Assembly (NCBI GenBank): GCA_016183065.1
Contig: JACPFF010000005.1
Location: 1 to 64,000, forward strand
Direction: 5' to 3'
Source of the DNA: Deltaproteobacteria bacterium
Lineage (GTDB): Bacteria; UBA10199; GCA-002796325; JACPFF01
DNA: 64,000 nt
The notes below the pieces were generated by a model that worked only from the letters and a program-made list of their open reading frames with translations, was not told the DNA's origin and made no database searches. The translations under genes and the position numbers were made by a program. Shown here in pieces: positions 54,525 to 64,000 of the stretch; position 1 is the first letter of the stretch, and every line of letters starts with the position of its first letter.

Positions 54525-54938
54525 ATGAAACGGACTGCCTTGGCCATTTTGGCCGTCTATGCCGCGTGGAGTCTGCTGGATATGCTCGTTCATGGCGTGC
54601 TCCTGGATCAGGCCTATCACGCCACGGCCCACCTGTGGCGACCGATGCCGGAGATGAAGATGGGGCTTATGCAGGCGGTCTGCTTCGGCATCGCCATCAT
54701 TTTTGTCTCGGTCTATGCCACCATGGTGGGGCACCACTCGCTCCGTCGCGGTTTGGCGTATGGCACACTCTGGGGCACGGCACTCGGCCTCTCGATGGGC
54801 TATGGGTCCTACTCGTTTATGCCGATCTCCAGCAGCCTGGCGTTTGCCTGGTTTGCCACCTCCGTCTTCGAAGGCGTGGTCGCCGGCTTGATCGTTGGGA
54901 GCGTGGTCAAATCGTGCCAGTGCACACACCCGGTGTAA
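54525..54938 (+). CDS. Small integral membrane protein
   Basis: 137 aa, multiple hydrophobic segments. Confidence 0.65.
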   Translation: MKRTALAILAVYAAWSLLDMLVHGVLLDQAYHATAHLWRPMPEMKMGLMQAVCFGIAIIFVSVYATMVGHHSLRRGLAYGTLWGTALGLSMGYGSYSFMPISSSLAFAWFATSVFEGVVAGLIVGSVVKSCQCTHPV

Positions 54939-54974
54939 TCACTCCTTTACATTCTTCGGGAAACTTTTAAACAT

Positions 54975-55000
54975 GTCGTCCCCGCGCATGCGGGGGTGAC
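54975..55000. repeat. REP-like palindrome directly upstream of tolC-like start
   Basis: GTCGTCCCCGC-GCAT-GCGGGGGTGAC, 11-bp stem with two wobble pairs. Confidence 0.7.
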
Positions 55001-55004
55001 GTAT

Positions 55005-56267
55005 ATGCGACCTCTTCTTGCCATACTGGTGTACGCCCTACTGGCCTCCGCGCACGCGGCGCCATCGGTGGCCCTCTCGTTGCAGGAGTGTTACCGCCGC
55101 GCGCTCTCCCACGTGGAATCGATTGCCATGCAGGGAGCAGATATTCAGGCCGCCGAGGGTCGTTATCGACAGGCGCGCGGGGAAATGCTCCCGCAGATCA
55201 CCGCGCGTGCCTCGGAGTTTCTCCAGGACACCTCCGGTCTCAACGCGGCGGACAGTGCCTTCTCGAGCAGTTTCACCCGCCAGAGCCGGCCCGAGGTGGC
55301 CCTCAATCTCACGCAGCCCCTCTTTCGCGGATTGCGGGAGTTCCACGCCCTGGCGGCGTCGCGCGCGGAACGGACGAAATATGAGCAGCTCTATGCCCGC
55401 GCGCAACAGCTCCTCTTCCTTGATGTGGCCGATGCCTACCTCTCCGTGATCGCCCACGAGGACGACCTCGCGGTCCTCCGGTCACAACGGAACGTCTTGC
55501 AGGAACGGATCACGGAATTGGCACACCGGGTGACGCTCGGACAATCGCGCACCAGTGAGATTGCCGCCACCGAGGCGCAATTACGGATGCTCGACGGCGA
55601 CATGGCGCGCATTGAGGGGTTGCAGAACGTGGCGCGTTCGACGCTCGGGTTCCTGACAGGCGTTGATACAGCTCACCCGCTGCAGACCCCGCCGCAGCCG
55701 ACAGTGGCCCCACTCGAGACGTACGTGGCACAGGCATATCATCGTCCGGATGTCATTGCTGCCACGCAGGATCACCTCCTTGCGGGGGCGCAACAGAAGG
55801 CCACCAGCAGTGAACTCCTCCCCGAGGTCTATCTCGAGACCAACTATTATCCCTACCGGGTCGGTTACCAGCAGGAAAGCGACTGGGATGTGCGTTTCAC
55901 ATTGGAGGTGCCGATTTTTCGCGGCGGTATCACACGGGGCCGCGTGCAGGAGGCCAAGGCGAAACTGAGGCGCGCGGCCCTTGCACAGGCCGAGCAGGGG
56001 CGGCGCGCCGTGCAGGAGGTCCGCGAAGAGTACGACACGTTCCGAGCCGCACAACGCGAGGCCGTGGCCCTGCAGCGGGCAGCACGCGCCGCGCATGATG
56101 CCTATGCCCTCCAGCGCGTGGAATACCAGCATGGGCTGGTCAGCAATCTTGAGGTCCTGCAGGCCCTCCGCGATTATTATGAGATGAAACGTCGTGCCAC
56201 GGCAACCACTGTGGCCACAACGCGCCATGCGTACGACGTCATGGTCGCCGCCGGGACGCTCCCGTGA
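55005..56267 (+). CDS. TolC-family outer membrane efflux protein (GTG 54996 also possible)
   Basis: Signal peptide; LSLQECYRRALSH...ALNLTQPLFRG...EVPIFRGGITRGRVQEAKAKLRRA. Confidence 0.9.
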   Translation: MRPLLAILVYALLASAHAAPSVALSLQECYRRALSHVESIAMQGADIQAAEGRYRQARGEMLPQITARASEFLQDTSGLNAADSAFSSSFTRQSRPEVALNLTQPLFRGLREFHALAASRAERTKYEQLYARAQQLLFLDVADAYLSVIAHEDDLAVLRSQRNVLQERITELAHRVTLGQSRTSEIAATEAQLRMLDGDMARIEGLQNVARSTLGFLTGVDTAHPLQTPPQPTVAPLETYVAQAYHRPDVIAATQDHLLAGAQQKATSSELLPEVYLETNYYPYRVGYQQESDWDVRFTLEVPIFRGGITRGRVQEAKAKLRRAALAQAEQGRRAVQEVREEYDTFRAAQREAVALQRAARAAHDAYALQRVEYQHGLVSNLEVLQALRDYYEMKRRATATTVATTRHAYDVMVAAGTLP

Positions 56268-59200
56268 TCCTCTCCGATCTCTCGATCAAGAAACCGGTCT
56301 TTGCCTGGATGCTGATGGCAGCGCTCATTCTCTTCGGCGCCATCGGGTTTTTACGAATGGGTATCTCGCAGATGCCCGATATCGATATGCCCGTGGTCAG
56401 CATCCATCTCAACTGGGAGGGAGCTGCGCCTGAAGTCATGGAGACCGAGGTGGTCGACCCGCTCGAAGAAGCGTTGATGAGCGTCAGCGAGATCGAGGAG
56501 ATCTATTCCACCGCCCACTTCGGGAGCGCCAACATCACGGCAGAATTTGCCCTCAGTAAAGATATCGATGTGGCCGTGCAGGAGATCCAGACGAAAATCG
56601 CGCAGGTGCAGCGGCTCCTCCCGCCGGAACTGGACCCGCCGATTATCGCAAAATCCAATCCCGAGGATCAACCGATCATCTGGATCGGCCTCTCAGGGGA
56701 TGCATCGCCGCGGGAGTTGGTGGAATATCTCCGCAATCATGTGAAAGACCGTTTTCAGACCATTCCGGGCGTCGGGGAACTGATGCTCGGCGGGTTTGCC
56801 GAACCGAACCTGCGCGTCTGGCTCGATACGGCTCGGATGGCGGCACTGGCACTGACCGTCGAGGATGTCACGGAGGCGATTGAAAACCAGCACGTGGAAC
56901 TCCCCGCGGGCCGTCTGCAAACGGATGAGCAGGAACAGAACATCCGGATCATCGGCGAAGCCCTCTCGGCAGAGGAACTTTCCGATATCACGATTCCACA
57001 GCGCGTCCGCGGCGGATTTGTCTGGCGGCCGATCCGCCTGGGCGACATTGCCCGGATCGAGGATGGCCTGGAAGATGTGCGGCGGATTTCGCGTGTCAAT
57101 GGCAAGCCCTCGATCGGCATGGGGATCAAGAAACAGCGGGGCGCCAACGCCGTTGACGTGGGGCGGCGCGTAAAGGAGCGGATGGCGGAGGTCGCGAAAG
57201 ACCTTCCCCAGGGGATGCGGCTGACGTTGAATTTTGACGGCACGGTGAATACGGAGGAAAATGTGGCCGAACTCAACGCGACCCTCATCCTGGCGATTGC
57301 GCTCACCTCGGTGGTCTGCTGGTTTTTTCTGGGGTCGATCAGCTCGACCGTCAATGTGGTCCTCGCCATCCCCACGGCAATTGGCGGGGCCTTCATGGTG
57401 ATGTATTTCGCCGGATTTACGCTCAACATCGTCACGCTCATGGCCCTCTCGCTCGTCATCGGCATTGTCGTGGATGATGCGATTGTCGTCCTGGAGAACA
57501 TCGTCCGGCATCGTGAAATGGGGAAATCGAGGATTCGCGCGGCCTTGGAAGGAACGCGCGAAATCACCTTTTCGGTCGTCGTCATGTCGGCGGCCATCAT
57601 CGCCATTTTTCTCCCGGTCGCCTTCATGAAGGGGATGATCGGCAATTTTTTCTTCCAATTCGGGGTGGTCATCTCCATCGCCGTGGCTTTCTCGCTTCTC
57701 GAGGCGATCACGTTGACCCCCATGCGCTGCAGTCAATTTCTCCGCACGGGCCATACGACTGCTGTGGGTGGCATAGCGGAACGGCTCTTTGCGCGTGTCA
57801 GCGCCCTGTATCGTCGGAGCCTTGCGTGGTCGCTCCACCATCGATGGCTGGTCCTCCTCTCCGCGACCCTCCTCTTTTGCGGGTCCCTGCTGATGGTCGG
57901 AGGGCTGCGCAAGGAAATGGCGCCCTCGTATGACATCAGCCGGTATATGATCAATCTCCAGACGGCACCGGGCTCCTCACTCCCCTTCACGGACCAGGTC
58001 TTTCGCAGGGCCGAGGCCATCATCATGGCCCGCCCCGAGATCGACGTCTACTTCGGCGCCATTGGGGGCTTTGGCGGCGGTGACACCAACAGTGGCGTGA
58101 TGTTCGTCACCATGAAGCCCCCGAGGAAGCGTCCCGTCGATCCGGCCACGGGACATCGTCTGACCATGCGCGAGAGCATGGAACTGATCCGGAAGGAGTT
58201 CAATGCCATTCCCGGGGTCATGCGGGCCACGGTGCGCGATCTCACGCAGAATCAGATCGGGCAAACAGGCGCCGGTGCGCAATTTCCCGTCAGCCTCTCG
58301 TTGCGCGGACCCGATTGGGACCGGCTGGGCACACTCGCCGAGACCTTCATGCAGCGACTGAACGCGACCGGCCTCGTCACCGATGTCGATACCGATTACA
58401 AATTGGGCGTACCGGAAATCCGGGTCCTTCCGAATCGCGAGGCCGCCACACGGCATGGCGTCTCCGTGGCGGCGATTGCCCGGACCATCCGCAGTGCCAT
58501 TGGCGGTGAACGGGTGGCGAAATATTCCAAGGGGGCGCGGCGCTACGATGTCCGCGTAAGCCTTCCGGACGATGAACGCCAATATCCGAGCGACATCGTC
58601 AGGCTCCTGGTCCGCAACGAGCGCGGGGAGATCGTGCGACTTGGCGACGTTGTCACGATCACCCCGCGGCCATCGCTCCTGACGATTCAGCGTCAGAATC
58701 GTGAGCGGGCCGTGCAGATTTTTGCCAATGTCGCACAGGGCCAGTCCCAGAGCGAGGCCCTGGCTGCCGCAGAACAACTGGCGACGGCCCTGCTCCCCGA
58801 GGGATACCGCCTCGTCGTCTCCGGAAGCGCCCAGGTCTTTCGCGATTCGTTTCGTGAATTGCTCTTTGCCTTTGGACTCGGGGTCCTGATTGCCTACATG
58901 ATTCTGGCCGCACAGTACGACAGCTTTATCCACCCGGTGACGGTCCTACTCGCCCTCCCCTTTAGCGTGTCCGGCGCCATTGTTGCGCTCTGGCTCCGCG
59001 ACCAGTCCCTCAATATGCTTTCCATGATCGGGATCCTCCTCCTCATGGGGATCGTGAAAAAAAACTCGATCCTCCTGGTCGATTTTGCCAACATCCGGCG
59101 GCGCGCGGGCCTTGACGTACACGCCGCGCTCCTGGAGGCCGCGCCCCTGCGGTTACGGCCCATTTTCATGACCTCGCTCGCTATCATTGCCGGCGCACTG

Positions 59201-59407
59201 CCGGCAGCGCTTCATTTGGGGCCAGGGGCCGAGCAGCGGTCATCGATGGCCACCGTCACGATCGGCGGCGTGTTGATTTCGACGTTCTTTACGTTGTATG
59301 TGGTCCCCTGCGCGTACAGCGTGCTGTCGCGCCTCGAATCCCCGCGGAAATGGCGCCGCATTGAAGAGGTAACCGCGGTCCTCGGAACTGATGCAACGGC
59401 TCGTTAA
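56264..59407 (+). CDS. RND-family (HAE1/AcrB-like) efflux permease
   Basis: DLSIKKPVFAWMLM...GFLRMGISQMPDIDMPVV...GIVVDDAIVVLENIVRH; 1047 aa; start overlaps tolC stop. Confidence 0.96.
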   Translation: MILSDLSIKKPVFAWMLMAALILFGAIGFLRMGISQMPDIDMPVVSIHLNWEGAAPEVMETEVVDPLEEALMSVSEIEEIYSTAHFGSANITAEFALSKDIDVAVQEIQTKIAQVQRLLPPELDPPIIAKSNPEDQPIIWIGLSGDASPRELVEYLRNHVKDRFQTIPGVGELMLGGFAEPNLRVWLDTARMAALALTVEDVTEAIENQHVELPAGRLQTDEQEQNIRIIGEALSAEELSDITIPQRVRGGFVWRPIRLGDIARIEDGLEDVRRISRVNGKPSIGMGIKKQRGANAVDVGRRVKERMAEVAKDLPQGMRLTLNFDGTVNTEENVAELNATLILAIALTSVVCWFFLGSISSTVNVVLAIPTAIGGAFMVMYFAGFTLNIVTLMALSLVIGIVVDDAIVVLENIVRHREMGKSRIRAALEGTREITFSVVVMSAAIIAIFLPVAFMKGMIGNFFFQFGVVISIAVAFSLLEAITLTPMRCSQFLRTGHTTAVGGIAERLFARVSALYRRSLAWSLHHRWLVLLSATLLFCGSLLMVGGLRKEMAPSYDISRYMINLQTAPGSSLPFTDQVFRRAEAIIMARPEIDVYFGAIGGFGGGDTNSGVMFVTMKPPRKRPVDPATGHRLTMRESMELIRKEFNAIPGVMRATVRDLTQNQIGQTGAGAQFPVSLSLRGPDWDRLGTLAETFMQRLNATGLVTDVDTDYKLGVPEIRVLPNREAATRHGVSVAAIARTIRSAIGGERVAKYSKGARRYDVRVSLPDDERQYPSDIVRLLVRNERGEIVRLGDVVTITPRPSLLTIQRQNRERAVQIFANVAQGQSQSEALAAAEQLATALLPEGYRLVVSGSAQVFRDSFRELLFAFGLGVLIAYMILAAQYDSFIHPVTVLLALPFSVSGAIVALWLRDQSLNMLSMIGILLLMGIVKKNSILLVDFANIRRRAGLDVHAALLEAAPLRLRPIFMTSLAIIAGALPAALHLGPGAEQRSSMATVTIGGVLISTFFTLYVVPCAYSVLSRLESPRKWRRIEEVTAVLGTDATAR

Positions 59408-59411
59408 CGGT

Positions 59412-61796
59412 TCACGAGCACGGCGGCAACCGTTCCGGGACCTTCCAGGCAAGGATTCCATCCGCCTCGGCACATTGTGCATCTGCCGCGAGCGCGTGCG
59501 CGGTCTCACCGGAGGCGACGTAGACTTTTTTTACGCCAGCCGCTTTGAGATGACGGATCACCTGATCGACCCGCCACACGCTATCGGGAATATGTTTATC
59601 GACAAAGGCAAAATCGTACACCACATAATCGGGGCCTGCGGCCTCGCATTCCTCCATCGAGGCAAACGTCGTCAGTCGGGCAATGTCCAGCCTCTGCTGC
59701 TGCAGCTCCCATGCCAGCCTGATCCCTTCATCATCATCGATCACGAGCACCGCGGGTTGCGTGATCGATCTCTCGTGGCACACGCGCGGCACCACCTTCA
59801 GCGGCACAAAGCCCGCCAAGCCCTTGGGGATCAGGCGCACCCCCATGGCCGCACATCGTGCCCGAAGCGAGCCCTCTTCATAGTGGCTGGTCACCAGCAC
59901 GGCCTGCGACTCCGCCCCCAGCTGTCCGATCAAGTCGAGGCCATTGCAGGACTCGCCGAGCAGTTCATAATCGCAGAGGAAGAGGACATGCGGTTCAGGG
60001 CCATACCACTCGCGAACGGCTGCACCCGAGGAAAAGTGCCGCAGGACAATGCCGTGCTTCGCGCAATCGATCGTGTCAAACCGCTCCTGCCACACCTGGT
60101 GGATCGAGGTGTCGTCATCGACGATGATCACTAGACTCCCTTCCGGAATCACCAGCTCCGGCACAAACCACGCCGGCGCCGGCGCACGCGGCAATGACAC
60201 GATCGCCGTCGTCCCCGTTCCCACGGTGGAGTTCAGCGTCAGCGAGCCCCCCCACGATTCCACAATGCTCCGCGCGTGACAGAGGCCGAGCCCTGAACCA
60301 TCGGGCTTGCCAAAGGTCGTTCCCCGTTGCATCAACTGCGTGAGGACCTCGGGCGGAATGCCCGTCCCGGTATCGCGCACATCGATGTGGACGACCTCCG
60401 CCGTATGCCGCAGCTCCACGAGTACCGTGCCATGGGAGTCCATGGCCTCGATGGCGTTGTTCACGAGATTCGAGAGGACGCGCTTGAACTCTGCCGGCTG
60501 CACCGCGGCAAAGATCCCATAGGCATCCGCGTGCAAAGTCGACAGGATTTCGATCCCCAGGTGGGCCCGGCACTGGATCCGCTTCTCGGAGACCAGCGGT
60601 TCGATCAGGCTCGACAACAATTGCACCGAGACGGCACCGGACTCTGCCGTCGCTTGTCGTTCCCCGTGCGACGACCGTTTCCGTTCTGCCAGGTCGTTCG
60701 CGATATCCTCGATCCGCTGCACCGCATTCCGGATCATGATCCGCTTCTCCTCGGGCAATTCCTCCAGCTGGCCTGACACGACCCGCAAGGCCGTCAACGG
60801 CGACCGGATGTCGTGTGCCACCTGGGAGGCGATGTGACCGACGGCTGCCTGCACAGCCAACAGGTTCTTTTCCGTTTCGAGTTGTAAAATGGTCGTTCTT
60901 GACTGATCTACAGCGTCTGCCAACTGTCCAAATTCATCATTCCGTAATTTCAGATTATGCAGCAAATGTTCATACTGTTGTGCCATGTGCGGTCCATTAT
61001 GACGAATCAGTTCCACTAACTGACCCACTGGTTTTTGTAACCTTTTTGCCCCCACCCAGGCAAGAAAGATGGCCGCCCCAAGGCTCCCGACGAACACAAA
61101 GACTATGAGTCTTATCAATCCACTTGGCCGTACTGCCAACACACTCCACACATCATAATTGGTACAGAACTGAATCGGATATTCATGGGGATAATAGGTG
61201 AGTGTCTGTGCTGAGCAATACGATTTCTTTTCGCCTTTTTGTAAGCTCTCCGACGTCTGCAGAGACAGTTTCAACGATTCCTTCTGAATCCTCTTGATAT
61301 CCACAATGCCGGAAATGTACCCGATGATCGTGCCGGAATCATTAATGACTTGTTCGTGCAGCACAATACGCTCGCTCGCATCATCGATGAACATGTCAGG
61401 CACATGAATCGGACGCTCTTCCTCAGACAACATATCAGACGGAACATCTCTCGTTGCTCCAATCATCGCAAGGTTTCGGTCACGCAGAATAATGCCGGAC
61501 ATACTTCTTTCATGATATTTCAGTACATCATAATCTAATTGAATGTTGTCTATCGATTTTTTTTCAATCGCTGTCACAGGGGACAGCGAGTTCGCAAACA
61601 ACGAAAACGTCGTAATCATTTCTGACAAATTGCGAGAAAGTTTTTCTGCATGCTGATCAACACGCTGTCGATGTGTCTCTATGATTTGTTCGGACATTGT
61701 GTCGATCTTTGCCTTGCTGACGAAAAATACTAGCGAGGCCATTGGCACAAGGAGAACAAGAAAAATGACTACAAAAAACCGTTTAAATGTCTTCAT
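59412..61796 (-). CDS. Hybrid sensor histidine kinase with two C-terminal receiver domains
   Basis: IASQVAHDIRSPLTALR (H box), VLSNLVNNAIEAM (N box), GTGIPPEVL, GKPDGSGLGL; REC1 LVIIVDDD/LFLCDYE/IPKG; REC2 VLVIDDD/VVYDF/ILAWK. Confidence 0.93.
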   Translation of the reverse strand: MKTFKRFFVVIFLVLLVPMASLVFFVSKAKIDTMSEQIIETHRQRVDQHAEKLSRNLSEMITTFSLFANSLSPVTAIEKKSIDNIQLDYDVLKYHERSMSGIILRDRNLAMIGATRDVPSDMLSEEERPIHVPDMFIDDASERIVLHEQVINDSGTIIGYISGIVDIKRIQKESLKLSLQTSESLQKGEKKSYCSAQTLTYYPHEYPIQFCTNYDVWSVLAVRPSGLIRLIVFVFVGSLGAAIFLAWVGAKRLQKPVGQLVELIRHNGPHMAQQYEHLLHNLKLRNDEFGQLADAVDQSRTTILQLETEKNLLAVQAAVGHIASQVAHDIRSPLTALRVVSGQLEELPEEKRIMIRNAVQRIEDIANDLAERKRSSHGERQATAESGAVSVQLLSSLIEPLVSEKRIQCRAHLGIEILSTLHADAYGIFAAVQPAEFKRVLSNLVNNAIEAMDSHGTVLVELRHTAEVVHIDVRDTGTGIPPEVLTQLMQRGTTFGKPDGSGLGLCHARSIVESWGGSLTLNSTVGTGTTAIVSLPRAPAPAWFVPELVIPEGSLVIIVDDDTSIHQVWQERFDTIDCAKHGIVLRHFSSGAAVREWYGPEPHVLFLCDYELLGESCNGLDLIGQLGAESQAVLVTSHYEEGSLRARCAAMGVRLIPKGLAGFVPLKVVPRVCHERSITQPAVLVIDDDEGIRLAWELQQQRLDIARLTTFASMEECEAAGPDYVVYDFAFVDKHIPDSVWRVDQVIRHLKAAGVKKVYVASGETAHALAADAQCAEADGILAWKVPERLPPCS

Positions 61797-61802
61797 AGAT
61801 GC

Positions 61803-63014
61803 CTATTCCGAAAAATACCGGCTAAAGACTGGTCTCACAGAGGCCAACTCCCGCGGCCAAACGGTTCTTTGTTTTCCATGTTGAATCTGCGTAATAATTG
61901 GCATGGCTGCGTTGTTGCCCTTGGCATCGAATATGACCCGACCCATCGGCAAAATAGTGGCAGGACCACCATGCACATGCAATGTAGCCAATGCTGTACG
62001 AAGCGTTTCGCCATCAGTCGATGCGCATTTTTCAATGGCCTCTTTCAGAATCCATATTCCAACATAGCTGACCGCGGCGATGCCATTCATATCTTCACCA
62101 AACCGTCTTCGGAACCGCTCATTCAACCGTTGCGTTCCTGCACGCTGCATATCTCCACTCCATTCATTCACGACCATCCAGTTTTGCGCATCACGTCCCA
62201 GGCTATTCGCGAATTCGGGATCTTTCGATCCGGCGCCTGTACCAATAATCGCCTTTGGCCGCACACCCACTTTCTTGAACGACCGCGCAAGTTTCACGGA
62301 ATCATGCAGATATGAACTATGCAGAATCACATCTGGCATCACCCGGCGGATTTGTTTGGCAATGTGCATCGCTGTGAGAGAGAGATTCTTGAGCTGGTAC
62401 GGATATGCTATATCACCGACATTCGTATATCCTTTGGCTTTGGCGACGTCGCGCTGAACCTTCGCAGTTGACTGTCCCCACAACGTATTTTCATACAGCA
62501 GGACGATCCGTGTCGAATGGTCAAATCCGCTCTCCCTCAAGAATTGAAATTGTGCCAATACAAACTGCGATTGAGAAGGCTCCGTCCGAAATGTGTATTT
62601 GTGCCCGCGCTCCGTCAATATGTCCGCAAGTGCCGTAGAAATAAGAAATGGCACATGATATTGTTCCGCAATTTCTGTGGCGGTAAATGTGGTTACACTT
62701 TGATAGGCTCCGACTAGCGCAACGACCCCCTCCTCGATGAGTCGAATGGTCTCATTGCGTGCACGTGCCGGATCGCCTCGTGTGTCGGCGATGAGTAGTC
62801 GTATTGCTGCACTATTCAACGACTGAATTCCACCAAAATCATTGATCTCTTCCGCCGCGAATTGGTGTCCGCGCAAGTTCATCGTTCCCTCATCTTGCAA
62901 AGGTCCCGACAATGGCAAGAGCACGCCAATCGACACCGGATCCTGTGCGAAAACATGACACGCAACACTCATCGTACAAAATACCATCGCGATGGTCGGC
63001 AACAGACGGCACAT
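61803..63014 (-). CDS. Leu/Ile/Val-binding-like periplasmic binding protein
   Basis: Signal peptide; DPVSIGVLLPLSGPLQDEGTMNLRGHQFAAEEINDFGG...VALVGAYQSVTTFTATEIAEQYHVPFLI. Confidence 0.93.
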   Translation of the reverse strand: MCRLLPTIAMVFCTMSVACHVFAQDPVSIGVLLPLSGPLQDEGTMNLRGHQFAAEEINDFGGIQSLNSAAIRLLIADTRGDPARARNETIRLIEEGVVALVGAYQSVTTFTATEIAEQYHVPFLISTALADILTERGHKYTFRTEPSQSQFVLAQFQFLRESGFDHSTRIVLLYENTLWGQSTAKVQRDVAKAKGYTNVGDIAYPYQLKNLSLTAMHIAKQIRRVMPDVILHSSYLHDSVKLARSFKKVGVRPKAIIGTGAGSKDPEFANSLGRDAQNWMVVNEWSGDMQRAGTQRLNERFRRRFGEDMNGIAAVSYVGIWILKEAIEKCASTDGETLRTALATLHVHGGPATILPMGRVIFDAKGNNAAMPIITQIQHGKQRTVWPRELASVRPVFSRYFSE

Positions 63015-63018
63015 ATGG

Positions 63019-63894
63019 CTATCGCTTTCTCAACACCGTACCAATAAATGTCCACCCGAGTGATCCGTCCTCGTTGATGATCAATGCCGCTTCGCCACGT
63101 TTATGTTGCCGGAGCAAATGCGGCTTGAGATGGGGATCTTCTGTGTAAATGCCCCGATCGATATCGTTTGCCTGCACATGGACCACATCGAACCCTTGTT
63201 CAATGAGCGCAATGACTCGCTCTGGATGGCTCAATGAACACCATTCCAGGGCAAGATACGTCCCGATTGGCATCGGGTGTTGAAGGATATGCGCAAGATA
63301 TTTTGTGCCATCTTCACCCCCATCGACAGGAGCATAACGGGGATCCGTCGTCCCGGATGGAACGGGAAGATATGGGGGATTTGCCACTACCCCGGTATAT
63401 CTCTCAAGGCTCTGCGTTGAGAGCCATGCGATCATCTCTGCATGGATGAATTCATATCGATCACTCAACCCAGAGGCCTCGACGTTCGACCGGCTGACAC
63501 CCAAGGCCGCTTCATCGGTATCGATGGCCTGAACGCGCACGTGGCATCCCTCCGTGCACAAGAGGGCATAAATGGTGGGGATACTACTCCCCGCACCGAG
63601 ATCAATGATCGTGCGAATCGGGGGCTCCCCTTGACGCAACATGGCGTGGACAAGACGGGAAAACTGCCATGTATCATGCAACGCGGAAAATGGTGTTACG
63701 CGGGGCTCGAGATGGGGTTGTGGCAACAGATCGCGCGCTGTTATGGAACCGGAAACAATACGTCCCCGCTCGACCTGATATTGCGAAAAAAAATCTGTGA
63801 CGGCCGTTCCGGCAGCCCTTTTCGCTCGGCATGCAGACTCACTGGCCCGTGTATATGGCGGTGGTTTTTTCCCAGAGATTGCTCTCATCTCCAT
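63019..63894 (-). CDS. NPPY-type (HemK/PrmC-like) methyltransferase
   Basis: TIIDLGAGSSIPTIYAL (motif I) and GVVANPPYLPVP (NPPY). Confidence 0.85.
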   Translation of the reverse strand: MEMRAISGKKPPPYTRASESACRAKRAAGTAVTDFFSQYQVERGRIVSGSITARDLLPQPHLEPRVTPFSALHDTWQFSRLVHAMLRQGEPPIRTIIDLGAGSSIPTIYALLCTEGCHVRVQAIDTDEAALGVSRSNVEASGLSDRYEFIHAEMIAWLSTQSLERYTGVVANPPYLPVPSGTTDPRYAPVDGGEDGTKYLAHILQHPMPIGTYLALEWCSLSHPERVIALIEQGFDVVHVQANDIDRGIYTEDPHLKPHLLRQHKRGEAALIINEDGSLGWTFIGTVLRKR

Positions 63895-63906
63895 AGTCTT
63901 CCCCTT

Positions 63907-64000
63907 TCAGCACCGTTGCAGGATGGTCCCGAGAAACATATAGGCGTGTTCTCCGGCCTTATTGGTCGAAAAAACCGCGCGCCCCTCCCGTCGCTGTTGT
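63907..64000 (-). CDS. C-terminal end of an upstream gene (partial)
   Basis: Reverse complement reads QQRREGRAVFSTNKAGEHAYMFLGTILQRC*, open to the window edge. Confidence 0.5.
   Translation of the reverse strand, partial: QQRREGRAVFSTNKAGEHAYMFLGTILQRC

Noticed and set aside
56693-57841. 382-aa and 322-aa minus-strand ORFs
   Set aside because: Antisense to the RND permease, whose motifs are unambiguous
1-64000. CRISPR arrays, rRNA genes, or a complete prophage
   Set aside because: None seen on reading the window; no regular 25-40 nt repeat/spacer structure and no capsid, portal or terminase proteins

Overview
GC-rich, gene-dense bacterial chromosomal window with about 60 supported protein-coding genes, one tRNA-Val(CAC), several toxin-antitoxin-like modules, two probable mobile-element remnants and a family of dispersed intergenic hairpin elements. 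Gene content (futalosine-pathway mqnC/mqnD, TIGR02147 regulator with a 'FTGIETG' lipoprotein, DUF4215 Cys-rich protein, membrane pyrophosphatase) suggests a Bdellovibrionota/Myxococcota/UBA10199-like 'deltaproteobacterial' lineage; this is inference only. From left to right: truncated IS200/IS605 transposase; Mrr / small ORF / Fic operon beside a phage/plasmid-type Rep and a frameshifted SpoVG-like gene (0-4.3 kb); crcB-DUF190; atypical kinase + XRE pair; tatAC; PfkB kinase; nucleotidyltransferase module; M3-like peptidase; SDR; DUF4215 protein; Wzi-like protein; CNT transporter; PilZ; protein-kinase-like protein divergent from an AbiE module; C39-like protein; tRNA-Val; mqnD / TrxB-like / MBL / mqnC; SAM hydroxide adenosyltransferase; TIGR01777 epimerase; sn-glycerol-1-phosphate dehydrogenase; an orphan four-gene cluster (31.2-37.4 kb: methyltransferase-like, P-loop ATPase, HEAIH metallopeptidase, repeat-domain protein); csp; GIY-YIG; VapBC; typA; TIGR02147 + propeller-like lipoprotein; second nucleotidyltransferase module; hppA; aminotransferase; TolC-RND; and a methyltransferase / periplasmic binding protein / hybrid histidine kinase operon. 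The strongest candidates for something undescribed are (1) the orphan cluster whose two large proteins share the N-terminal motif LGAQ[T/S]AASAARWG[M/A]TPGP, (2) the dispersed intergenic element whose hairpin arms covary between copies, (3) the atypical kinase-XRE pair and the kinase-AbiE neighbourhood, and (4) the methyltransferase-SBP-hybrid kinase operon. All family calls are by eye from motifs; no searches were run.
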